The notes beneath the pieces are model-generated. The model was not told the origin of the DNA. It searched no databases and saw only the letters and a program-made list of their open reading frames with translations. From the IMG/VR virus record IMGVR_UViG_3300028176_000089, positions 1 through 23,355 of that record: a stretch of DNA of 23,355 nucleotides. One strand, given 5' to 3'. Source of the stretch: a virus. Position numbers and translations under genes: made by a program. This document shows, in pieces, positions 13,288-21,200 of the stretch (its first letter is position 1; the number at the start of each line of letters is the position of its first letter).

Positions 13288-13685
13288 TTCTCCCCCTGGG
13301 GCGATGCCGAACCCATAAAGTCTCGCACCGACTTTGGGATCGGAGTACCGGCGGGTGGAATAACCCGGATGCACAACTCATTCTTTTGCCCAAACGCATG
13401 CGCCGCATCCAGATAGCGCCGCTGCAAGTGGACCGTTTTCCCGAGCCAGTCCGCAGGGTTCTTTCCCAGCAGCACTTTCAACATTCGGTAGTTGGTTCGA
13501 TTGAGAACCAGCCGCTTGGCCTTGTCCTTGAATCGAACCAGTGCCTTGTGAATCAATTTTCCTGACGCATCCGTTTCGGTGTCCGGGTCGGCCACGGCCT
13601 CGATGGTGACGGGGCACGAAGCACCCTCCGGCAAGTCGATTGCCTCTAAAAAGTGCCCCTCGTATCGTTCTTCCATTGCGTTCAT
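13284..13685 (-). CDS. Small phage protein of unknown function, coupled to the exonuclease
   Basis: A 133-residue protein. YEGHFLEAIDLPEGASCPV (8-26) starts a beta-rich domain, continuing with GKLIHKALVRFKDKAKRLVL and NYRMLKVLLGKNPADWLGKT and ending with an ELCIRVIPPA strand. Such a fold is compatible with a small OB-like or phage recombination accessory. The ATG at 13683-13685 overlaps the exonuclease stop (ATGA); a second ATG at 13674-13676 is possible. The tight coupling to the PDDEXK nuclease suggests a shared role in DNA recombination or end processing. No family is named with confidence. Confidence 0.65.
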   Translation of the reverse strand: MNAMEERYEGHFLEAIDLPEGASCPVTIEAVADPDTETDASGKLIHKALVRFKDKAKRLVLNRTNYRMLKVLLGKNPADWLGKTVHLQRRYLDAAHAFGQKNELCIRVIPPAGTPIPKSVRDFMGSASPQGEK

Positions 13686-14560
13686 TCCTGGTACTCCACA
13701 AGTTCCTCGTCTTCATCCTCCATGCACCACGCCGGCACGACCAACTCGTACAACTCCCCATTCGCCACTCCGGGGAAGTAGCCGGTCTTGATACACTCGG
13801 GAAGCCGCTCGATGATTGCCAGCCCGTGCCGTGCCCCCTGGTCCAGCACCGCGTCGGGAATAGGGATGAGTGCGATGTCGTAGGGCCGATGGTTCTCAAT
13901 GGCGAGAATGTAGACGGGGTATGGTTTCCCCGTACATTCTTGTAGCCACCGCTGATACAACCCCAATTTCAAGTCATAGTGAAACGCGAAAAAGTCGCGC
14001 CAGAACTTGTCCTTGTGAACGTCCTTGGTGGACTTCACATCGACAATGACTTGCTGCGAAGAAATCCAGTCCAGTCGCCCGCGGCACTGGATACCGAACT
14101 CCACGGAGAAGACCGTCACTTCCGCCTTGCCGGCCTCGATCAACGGCTTGATGTCGCTGCCGGGCCGGTCGCATTCCTCCACAAAATGCGCCCCGGCCTC
14201 GGCAAGCGATGCCATCTGTTCGGTTTTGAGAACTTCCTTGCCGTGTTCCCATGCGTCGGCAGCGAACTCCTCGTAGGCTTTCCCCGCCCGGCGCCCGTCC
14301 CACGAGGCGTACCGACCGGCGAACTCGCGCGGTTCGAGAATCATCGTGTGGATCGCCCGGCCCCACTGTTTGCTGGCCGAGTCGGTATCCGTGGCATTCC
14401 ACGCCGACAAGAGATGCAGCATGGACTTCATGCCGTGGGCGATGGTCGAGGGGTTCATGGCCGGCAGGGCTTTATACTCGTCCCAGCCAAGCCCCTCGTT
14501 GATTCCAGTGCGGCCCGGCCCCTTGGCCAGAACCTTGGAAATGTCGATAGCACTAGACAT
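13682..14560 (-). CDS. PDDEXK exonuclease, RecE/exodeoxyribonuclease VIII-like
   Basis: A 292-residue protein. PSTIAHGMKS (about 37-46) and a conserved H71 (GRAIHTMI) precede the catalytic core: E147 (AEVTVF), D164 (CRGRLDWI) and the D174-V-K176 pair (VIVDVKSTKD), with TKDVHKDKF and YDLKLGLYQRWL (about 196-207) after. This is the PDDEXK arrangement of RecE-type exonucleases, which resect double-stranded DNA for recombination. The ATG at 14558-14560 has GGAGG at five bases; an ATG four codons earlier lacks one. It is coupled to the small gene at 13284-13685. No annealing protein of the RecT/Erf kind is recognised nearby. Confidence 0.85.
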   Translation of the reverse strand: MSSAIDISKVLAKGPGRTGINEGLGWDEYKALPAMNPSTIAHGMKSMLHLLSAWNATDTDSASKQWGRAIHTMILEPREFAGRYASWDGRRAGKAYEEFAADAWEHGKEVLKTEQMASLAEAGAHFVEECDRPGSDIKPLIEAGKAEVTVFSVEFGIQCRGRLDWISSQQVIVDVKSTKDVHKDKFWRDFFAFHYDLKLGLYQRWLQECTGKPYPVYILAIENHRPYDIALIPIPDAVLDQGARHGLAIIERLPECIKTGYFPGVANGELYELVVPAWCMEDEDEELVEYQE

Positions 14561-14591
14561 AAGAGCCTCCATGACTCGCTATCAAGTGACG

Positions 14592-14858
14592 CTATCCGTC
14601 GATGAGCGATTTCAGATAGTACCCAAGGGCCGTCGTCAAGACGCCCACGCACGCCCACAGAACCTTGCTGCTGATTCGCGCCGTCGTTTCCAACTTCGCA
14701 AGTCGCTCAAGGATAGGGGGCTTTCCGTTCCCCATCACGATTGGCCGGCATTCTGCACAGTGGCCTATCATCACGTCCAGCTTCGACTCGATCCGCGATG
14801 CTGTCTCAAACACGCTGTCAATCCGCTCGTGAATCCGTTTGTTCTCTGCCGCTGTCAT
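14592..14858 (-). CDS. Coiled-coil plus single transmembrane protein, holin or XhlA-like
   Basis: An 88-residue protein. Residues 1-60 are an amphipathic helix region (RIHERIDSVFETASRIESKL, then ERLAKLETTAR) with a Cys-x2-Cys (CAEC), and residues about 63-83 are a membrane helix (SSKVLWACVGVLTTALGYYL). This layout is like XhlA or phage holin accessory proteins. The ATG at 14856-14858 has AAAGGA about eight bases upstream. It follows the thioredoxin/protease gene, which also ends with a membrane segment, behind a strong hairpin. Role in lysis is inferred only. Confidence 0.65.
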   Translation of the reverse strand: MTAAENKRIHERIDSVFETASRIESKLDVMIGHCAECRPIVMGNGKPPILERLAKLETTARISSKVLWACVGVLTTALGYYLKSLIDG

Positions 14859-14897
14859 AGGTCGAATCCTTTCGGCCTGCTCGAAGGTGTTTTTTAA

Positions 14898-14933
14898 CTC
14901 CCCGCCGAGTGTTTTCGGGCACTCGGCGGGGAG
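14898..14933. terminator. Strong 14-bp hairpin without a T tract
   Basis: A perfect 14-bp inverted repeat (CTCCCCGCCGAGTG and its complement) around an 8-base loop, between the thioredoxin/protease gene and the coiled-coil membrane gene. In the minus-strand RNA the stem is followed by UUAAAAAA rather than a U tract, so it is not a standard intrinsic terminator. It may attenuate, protect an RNA end, or be a weak terminator. Confidence 0.5.
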
Positions 14934-14950
14934 CGCTCAAGGAGGTTTAC

Positions 14951-14963
14951 TGTCACTGCGTCA
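14951..14963 (-). promoter_or_regulatory. 13-bp motif, copy 5, over the stop of the protease gene
   Basis: TGACGCAGTGACA on the minus strand, spanning the last codons and stop of the gene at 14953-16773, just before the hairpin. Confidence 0.4.
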
Positions 14964-16773
14964 GCGTTTGGACCGCATCAACGGCCGCTTTCGCCTGCGC
15001 CGCACCGGGAACCACCGCTATAGCCGCTTGGGTGGCGACGTGAAGGGCGGAATCCGCTTTGGCTTTCAGGGCCGACAAGTCGGGGAGCTGGGCCTTAACC
15101 TTCTCCTCGACGGTATCCACGCGACCGTGAATCTTGGCTAGCAGTTCCACCAGCTTGTCGTCAACGGTGTTGCTCGTCTTGGCGGCCAACTCTTGCAGCT
15201 TCGGAATAGCCTTATTGTTGATCTTGTGAATCAGCATCAACAACACCAATCCGATACCGACGATTGCCGCACAGAAGATGAGCAAGGCGACCTTGGCCTG
15301 GGTGAAGCCCTTGAACCGGACGGCCGCCGATTCGCTGTCCATGTTCTCCTCGGCATTCGCGGCCAATCGGCTGCTGATAGGTCCGCCGTGTTCGGCCAGC
15401 CAAGAGGCTTCCTTGTCCGTGAGCCGACCGATAGCCGTTTTCATCTTCGAGGCATCGTCAGCGGGCTTCTCAGCGGGGGGAGCTACCACGGGAGGAGGAG
15501 CTTGTCGTTGCTGATTGGCAATCTGAGCTTGAATAGCCTGTAGGTTTTCGTTCACCCGCTCCAACTGAGCGGCCATCGCCGCGTCTTTGGCAGCTTCGCC
15601 AGAACGGTACGGCAACAGGAAGTTCCCGCCGGGGGCAGTCTGTGCGCCCGCAGTAGGAGAACAACCGCCCGGCCCGCATCCACTCGCCGAATCGCCCGGT
15701 TGCTGGTACGGTTCCGGTCCAGGCATCGGGGGCGTTGGGGATCGCTGAATCGCCACGGGGACTAGCTTACCCATCGACTGCGGAACGATGTAGGCGCGTT
15801 GCTGTACCTTCGGTATCGCGGAGTCCAAAAGAAGATGCAGCCTGCCAGATTGGACGCAAACCACTACCTTGCCGTCCGTGCCCCAGAGAACACCCACGAG
15901 GCGACCGCGTTCGTTGAATACCGGGCCACCCGAATCACCCTGCCTCGCGTAGCCGGAAATCTCCATCCAATCGTCGGGGCCGTTCATCGCGGCATTCGAC
16001 CGCTTGTAAGACAGAAACCGGCCGCTATTTATCGCCAGCTTCCCATCCGGGCCGTAGCCGCACGATTCGAGCACAGCACCCTCGCGCAGCAGTGCCGCAT
16101 CGCCCATTTCAATCTCGGCGGGCTGGACATTGGGGGTGCCCTTCAACTCGATAACCGCACAGTCCCAAACCGCGTCAACCTTCAAGACGGTGCCATAGTA
16201 TGTCTTGCCGGTCACGGCCTCGACGATGATCTTCTTCGCATCCTTGACCACATGCCTGGCCGTCAGCACCACAATCTTTCCAGCCCAGCGAACGAGCGTA
16301 CCGCTGCCGATGCTTCGCGTTTGCCACTTGACGCCAGTGCCTTCCTGGCAGTAGATGCGCACGATAGCAGCACGAGAACCAGTAGGTTCGGCGTATCGCC
16401 ACGCTCGCGTAGGAATCCCCTGCTTGGCCGGGCCAGCATTGTTGGGTCGTCGCAACTTCTGCTTCAACCGCTCGATGCTCACCGTGCCAGATACTCGGTC
16501 GATTTCCCTGCCGCGTTCCACCACAATAAACGTCGGCACGGCGTCCACCCGATACCGTTGCGCCATCGCCCTATCGCAATCAATGTCAATCCGCTGCACG
16601 GCGTAGCCGTCCAATGCCAGTTGGTCCACGGTCGGTGCCATTTCTCGGCAGGGCGAACACCACGGTGCGTAGAAGTCCATCAGCACTGGGCCATCCTCGG
16701 CCAGCGCCGCCACGGCGCCGAACGAAAGCAGCAGCATCGCCAGAATCGCAAACAGTTTGCCATCGCGTCTCAT
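14953..16773 (-). CDS. Secreted thioredoxin/trypsin-like protease fusion with a membrane anchor
   Basis: A 606-residue protein. Residues 1-25 are a signal peptide. A thioredoxin domain follows, with the redox motif W38-C39-S-P-C42 and the cis-Pro P79 (VDAVPTF). A chymotrypsin-like serine protease (about 135-310) has H173 (LTARHVV), D203 (WDCAVIEL) and S280 (QGDSGGP), so the triad is complete. A Pro-rich linker, a coiled-coil stretch (about 395-420), a membrane helix at about 492-515 and an Ala-rich C-terminal helix complete it. It should be exported, with the enzymes outside the inner membrane. Putting a disulfide-active and a proteolytic domain in one phage-like protein is unusual. The ATG is at 16771-16773 with GAGGAGG seven bases upstream. 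Confidence 0.88.
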   Translation of the reverse strand: MRRDGKLFAILAMLLLSFGAVAALAEDGPVLMDFYAPWCSPCREMAPTVDQLALDGYAVQRIDIDCDRAMAQRYRVDAVPTFIVVERGREIDRVSGTVSIERLKQKLRRPNNAGPAKQGIPTRAWRYAEPTGSRAAIVRIYCQEGTGVKWQTRSIGSGTLVRWAGKIVVLTARHVVKDAKKIIVEAVTGKTYYGTVLKVDAVWDCAVIELKGTPNVQPAEIEMGDAALLREGAVLESCGYGPDGKLAINSGRFLSYKRSNAAMNGPDDWMEISGYARQGDSGGPVFNERGRLVGVLWGTDGKVVVCVQSGRLHLLLDSAIPKVQQRAYIVPQSMGKLVPVAIQRSPTPPMPGPEPYQQPGDSASGCGPGGCSPTAGAQTAPGGNFLLPYRSGEAAKDAAMAAQLERVNENLQAIQAQIANQQRQAPPPVVAPPAEKPADDASKMKTAIGRLTDKEASWLAEHGGPISSRLAANAEENMDSESAAVRFKGFTQAKVALLIFCAAIVGIGLVLLMLIHKINNKAIPKLQELAAKTSNTVDDKLVELLAKIHGRVDTVEEKVKAQLPDLSALKAKADSALHVATQAAIAVVPGAAQAKAAVDAVQTLTQ

Positions 16774-16833
16774 CGAACATCCTCCTCAGAAGTCAGTGGG
16801 GCTTATCCCCCGTGTCGGAAACTCCACGGCCAC

Positions 16834-17022
16834 CTAGCCGTGAATCAGCTTGTACGCCGCAGCAGCAGCCGTGATAATCGCCGCGACAGAAGCACCGGCA
16901 ATTGACAGCCACTTCGCTAGATCGAACCACGTCTTATGCAGCAGGCCCAGGAACACCTTGGCTGGTACGGGCTTCTTCGTGTGGTGGTGCCCCACCCCTT
17001 TGACGCCAACTGTTTTAACCAT
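16834..17022 (-). CDS. Small membrane protein with a basic His-rich N-terminus
   Basis: A 62-residue protein. Residues 1-25 are basic with HHH at 12-14 and TKKPVPAK; residues about 35-58 are hydrophobic (LAKWLSIAGASVAAIITAAA), one membrane helix. It is likely a holin-like or inner-membrane partner of the envelope group. The ATG at 17020-17022 has AGGGAAAG immediately upstream and follows the papain-like stop by seven bases. A longer frame upstream of this start is a shadow. No named family. Confidence 0.6.
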   Translation of the reverse strand: MVKTVGVKGVGHHHTKKPVPAKVFLGLLHKTWFDLAKWLSIAGASVAAIITAAAAAYKLIHG

Positions 17023-17029
17023 CTTTCCC

Positions 17030-17662
17030 TCATGGGACGAGTGTGAACATTCCCTTGAAAAACGCTGACCGAGCCAAGTCACCCGGTTCGGTCGCACGAT
17101 CCGCGAGGTTCGGTACGGGGTCCACGCCTCCCGCTCGACAAGCAGCCGAAACGGCCGCAGAGCAGAACGGCATAGCGGTGGATTCCTTGTCGTCCACGTC
17201 GGCCCGGACGAACCACCGGATGATGGGGAGGTGAACCCACGACGCCTTGAACAACGTCCAGTAGCCATACGGGCGGCCGGTGATTTCGAGCATCGCATGG
17301 AGTGCCGCCTCCCGGTTGAACTTCCGCCGGCTGGCGTTGGCCTTGTACACGTCGCACGTCCCCGGATACTGGTTGACGACGTTGCTCAACAGTTGGGCTC
17401 GGCCGCCGTCGAACGTCATCTCAACGCACATGAGACGATTCCCCCACCAGCCAGCCATTGCCGCATGGCAGTATTCCGACCGCCCGCTGACGAGGAAAAG
17501 GCCCGTGTACCAGTCCCGCGACCGGAACAGCAGCACGTCTCCGGTCTTGATCTTCCCGCGAACTTCGTTGTACGACTTGGACGGCAGGACGGACTCGATG
17601 GACACGCCATCAGTCAACGAATCCCAGAAGTCGGCCGGAAGTTTCGGTTCTTGTTCTTGCAT
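17030..17662 (-). CDS. Permuted papain-like (YiiX/NlpC-P60 type) amidase or peptidase
   Basis: A 210-residue protein. KTGDVLLFRSRD (39-50) starts the core, H66 lies in YCHAAMAG, E81 in VEMTF, and the probable nucleophile C167 comes late, in MPFCSAAVSAACRAGG. His before Glu before a C-terminal Cys is the order of circularly permuted papain-fold enzymes such as YiiX. It may cleave peptidoglycan stem peptides or lipids/amide bonds in the envelope. There is no signal peptide. It sits between a secreted CAP protein and a small membrane protein. Start ATG 17660-17662 with GAGGGA close by. Confidence 0.75.
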   Translation of the reverse strand: MQEQEPKLPADFWDSLTDGVSIESVLPSKSYNEVRGKIKTGDVLLFRSRDWYTGLFLVSGRSEYCHAAMAGWWGNRLMCVEMTFDGGRAQLLSNVVNQYPGTCDVYKANASRRKFNREAALHAMLEITGRPYGYWTLFKASWVHLPIIRWFVRADVDDKESTAMPFCSAAVSAACRAGGVDPVPNLADRATEPGDLARSAFFKGMFTLVP

Positions 17663-17669
17663 GATTCCC

Positions 17670-18122
17670 TCAGTCAGCCGCGAGAATTACCCCGTACCAC
17701 GTTCCGTTGCGCCCCTGCGCCTCACCCGTTCCAATGAACCGATGGGCAACCCGCGCCGTCCGCCAGTGCCCCGGCGATTGCTTCCAGCACTTGACGTACT
17801 CGGCCCACCGCTCGTCCTTGCTGGCGCCGGACTGCCAGGCCCACGTCTCGGCACAAATCTCAGAGTATCCGCTGGCGGTTATCACCTCCCGTAGGCGGCC
17901 AACTCTTGCGGAAAAACCCTGATGACCCTGTGTCATGGATTGGGCCATGAACTCAGCGTGACCTTGCGCCTCGGCATCCATCGCGGCCGAGTGAGGCGAC
18001 CCCAGCGCCGGGCACGCGGGCAGCTTCTCTGCTGCCGACGCCACCTGCGCCAGCAGCAGGAAGAAGGCCACCACCAGGGCGGCAATTCCCGTCAGCAGTC
18101 CGGTCCAGGCCACAGTTTTCAT
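17670..18122 (-). CDS. Secreted CAP/SCP-domain protein
   Basis: A 150-residue protein. Residues 1-30 are a signal peptide (hydrophobic core ALVVAFFLLLAQVASA). The CAP domain contains HAEFMAQSMTQGHQGFSARV (55-74), AETWAWQ, and the signature SPGHWRTARV with VAHRFIGTGEAQGRNGTWYG at the end. CAP proteins bind lipids or act on surfaces; no specific substrate is visible. The start at 18120-18122 has GGAAG close by and is preceded by a good promoter and a copy of the 13-bp motif. Its stop is seven bases from the next ATG. Confidence 0.82.
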   Translation of the reverse strand: MKTVAWTGLLTGIAALVVAFFLLLAQVASAAEKLPACPALGSPHSAAMDAEAQGHAEFMAQSMTQGHQGFSARVGRLREVITASGYSEICAETWAWQSGASKDERWAEYVKCWKQSPGHWRTARVAHRFIGTGEAQGRNGTWYGVILAAD

Positions 18123-18139
18123 CGCATCGCTTCCGTATC

Positions 18140-18152
18140 TGTCACAGTGTCA
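18140..18152 (-). promoter_or_regulatory. 13-bp motif, copy 6, just after the CAP-gene start point
   Basis: TGACACTGTGACA on the minus strand, centred about 13 bases after the expected transcription start of the promoter at 18166-18194. This position suits an operator. Confidence 0.65.
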
Positions 18153-18165
18153 TTCATCAGCCCGC

Positions 18166-18194
18166 AATTTACCACAAGCCGAGTTTAATGTCAA
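18166..18194 (-). promoter_or_regulatory. Sigma70-like promoter of the CAP/envelope operon
   Basis: On the minus strand: TTGACA (18189-18194), 17-base spacer ending TGG (an extended -10), then TAAATT (18166-18171). The start point would be near 18159. It is flanked by two copies of the 13-bp motif (18140-18152 and 18225-18237). Confidence 0.75.
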
Positions 18195-18224
18195 GCTCAA
18201 TCCGACCGGATTTCCCAAATAATC

Positions 18225-18237
18225 TGTCACGGTGTCA
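18225..18237 (-). promoter_or_regulatory. 13-bp motif, copy 7, upstream of the CAP promoter
   Basis: TGACACCGTGACA on the minus strand, 30 bases upstream of the -35 and 13 bases downstream of the giant gene's stop. It is identical to the copy at 2706-2718. Confidence 0.6.
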
Positions 18238-18250
18238 GTTATCGCCAAAA

Positions 18251-21200
18251 CTACTTGCCCAGCTTCCGCGACCCACGCGAATTAACGTCCGTGCGGATCG
18301 GATCGTAGAGGGCTTTCAGTTCCTCGTACTCGCGTTTGCCTTCGGGCGTGCGGTCGTTGAAGGCGGTTTTCATCTTACTGTCCCACTTCTTCCGCAACGC
18401 ACCCGCCACTTGGTTCTTTTCCTTGTCCGTGGCAAGGTTGTACGCCTCAATCGCTTGGCGCAGATTGGACCGAGCGAAGAAGGTTGGGAACCCCGGCGCC
18501 AAGTCCAGCTTCTTCTGTGCGGCGTGAATCTGCCGGCTGTTCGCGTATTCGCCAAGTGCCTTGGAATCCAGCCGCTTGGCGCCAGAATCCCGAGCCGCCT
18601 TGACGGCCTGGATGACCTTCGTAGCACGCTCCACGTCGGCCTTGGTGCGAGGCGGGCGGGGAACCTTGCCGAACTCGTCCAGTAAATACTGAGACGCCTC
18701 CGAGCGTGTATGGGCCGCTGGCACTGGTGTAATGCCGAAGAATGCTTGCGTCTGCCCCTTCCATCCAGCACCTTCCTCCGAAAGCTGCTGCATGTTCCGA
18801 ATGCTGAGGGGGACAAACTTGGACCCGATATGCTTCCCGTAGTCCAGCGTCTTTCGGCCAGCAGCTTGCAGCTTCCCTTCGCCGGCTACCGGGGTGGTAA
18901 TCTGTGTGCCGAAGTAGTCCGTCCCCTTGTAAATGTCCGCAATCGCTGCCAAGGCAGGATTCAGCGAGTGCTGGGCCAGGGCAATCGGGTGCGTCAACAG
19001 CGCGTACCAGTCCCTCTCCATACCGGGGGAAGCCACGCGGCTTGCTGTGCCGTCTGGGTTCATGTCACCCGTCCGCGGCTCGAAGAAGTCCTGCAACTCC
19101 GTTTCGTCGTCCCAAGGGAACTTGCCGGTCTTGAGGTACTGGTAGACCGTATTGAACAGCGCCGTTCCCGCCAGTACGGCCGGCAAGTGAACGATACTGC
19201 CGGTCAGTAAGTGCCGGCCGGAACCGGGCTCGCCTTTCACCGCGTCACGAGCCGCCATGTAGAGTGCGCCGAGATTGCCACCCTTCCAGCCGGGGGCAAA
19301 GAACACCAATTGCGCCAAGTCTTTCGAGACTCGGTTCATGTTGATGTTTTCCCAGTTCACTTGGCCGAAGCGGGCGTCCACGTCGCCGCGAATCTTTCGG
19401 TAGGCCACACTCCGCTGATCCTCGCTGGCCCCCTGGTGCGTCGCTTCCCACTCGGCTTGCAGGTCGAGAGCCACGCCCACCTTAATATCGCCCGCCGCCC
19501 GCATGACCGGCTTGGTGGTGAACTCGGGGGCCGACATGACAGCATGGAAGAATGCCTTGGCAGCTTCCGTACCCTTCTGGATTGCGTTCAAGTCGGGGGC
19601 CTTCATCTTGGCCCAATGCACCTTGGCTTTTTGCCAATCGCCAGTCATCGAGGCGGACAATAGGGCACCGCCTTTTTCCGACTCGGTGATTTGCTTTCTA
19701 CGCTCAGGTGTCAACTCAGAGTCGGGCTTGAGCCGGTCGGCCCGCCATTGTTCAGCCGGCGATCCCACCAACCCCGTGGTGGCCGAAAGAATATCTCGGC
19801 CGATAGTCAATGGCGATGCAAGGGCCAGTCCAGCAGCTTTGCCAGCCTGCCCGAAACTGCCCTTGCTCCACGGCTGCAACCCGTGTTCGATCATCGACCC
19901 AAGGTAAGTCTCGAACTTCTTGCGAGCCACGTTCGTCAAGTGGAATGCCGAGAGCGTTAGGCTCGATTGCAGCATCTTCTGCTGGACGAACCGCAACCCG
20001 CCCAGCCCGAGAGACAGCACGTTGCCAGCAACCCCACCCCGTTGCAGTTTGGCCCGCAACCCCTCCGACCCGTACCGCTCGACCGCTCGTGCCAATTCGT
20101 TAGGCAGCGCCCGATACCCCATGATGCGCATGCCGTGAATCGGAACCTCGTACTCACTCGACCCCAGCACCAGCGACGGCTGGATGTCCAGCAGCGGCTT
20201 GAGCTTGGGGTTCTCAGACAGGAACCGCACGAAGGCTTTGTAGACGTGGGGGGCAACCTTTTGGAACTCGCCGGGGGCGTGTAGCAATGCTTCCAGCATG
20301 ACGGCTTCTTTCTCGGCCCCCTTGCGCACATACTTCTTGTACGCATCGGTAGTCTCTTGGCCCTTGAATCGGGCGTCGGCCAAGTCCCGCATCTCCTTCT
20401 TGATCTGGACCCGCTCGGCAACGTCTTGGGGGTTCGTATCCTTTGGGTCGCCATTCATCCAGTCCAGCAATCCATAACGGGTTCCGATGATGTGCCCGAT
20501 CTCATGGAACAACACGGCCAACTGCCCATTCCGCTTGGTCACGACCTCCTTGTCCCCATAGGCCACGCCCCACTTCTTGCCCCCGAGATTCAGCACGCGG
20601 CTCATGTTGACGCCCATGCTGCGGCCGAACTCGTGAATCTGGTCGAACTGTACGGCGTCGTAGGCTTCTTTCATCGTCATGGTCGGCGGGCCGAAGATCG
20701 TGAACATCGACGATGGCATTCCGTTGACGATTGGAACGTGCCAGCCCGGCTCGGACTGCAAGCTGCTTTGCGTCTTAATCCAGCCCCGCTTGTCTGCGAA
20801 GTCGTACAGCCGCAAGTCGCGCAGGTAGTCCGTTGCGCCATCGTACCGAATCCGCTGCATTTCCAGCGGGTTGTCGGAAATTGGCTTGAGCCAACCGGCT
20901 TGCCGATCCAGTTCCTTGGCTTCCTCGTCACGCCCTTCGCGTCGGGCCTTCTCGGCTTTCTCCATCAGCGACTTACGCAACTCCCGGCCCGCCTTCATGC
21001 TGTCCAGCGTCCGCTCCATCATCATGCTTGGCTTGCCACCTTCGCGGTAGCCAGCGTTCGGACGGCCGGCGAATAACTCGGGCAGCGTCTTTTGTAGCCA
21101 CGATTGCCCTTCCTTGCTGCTACTGCCCTCGTAGCCGCGAGAGAAGTAGAACGGCGCCCGCTCATCTTCCGTCAGCTTGTCGGGCCGAATCTCATTGATC

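Noticed and set aside
17923-17935. A further copy of the 13-bp motif inside the CAP gene
   Set aside because: It departs more from the consensus and lies within conserved coding sequence, so chance is the simpler explanation.
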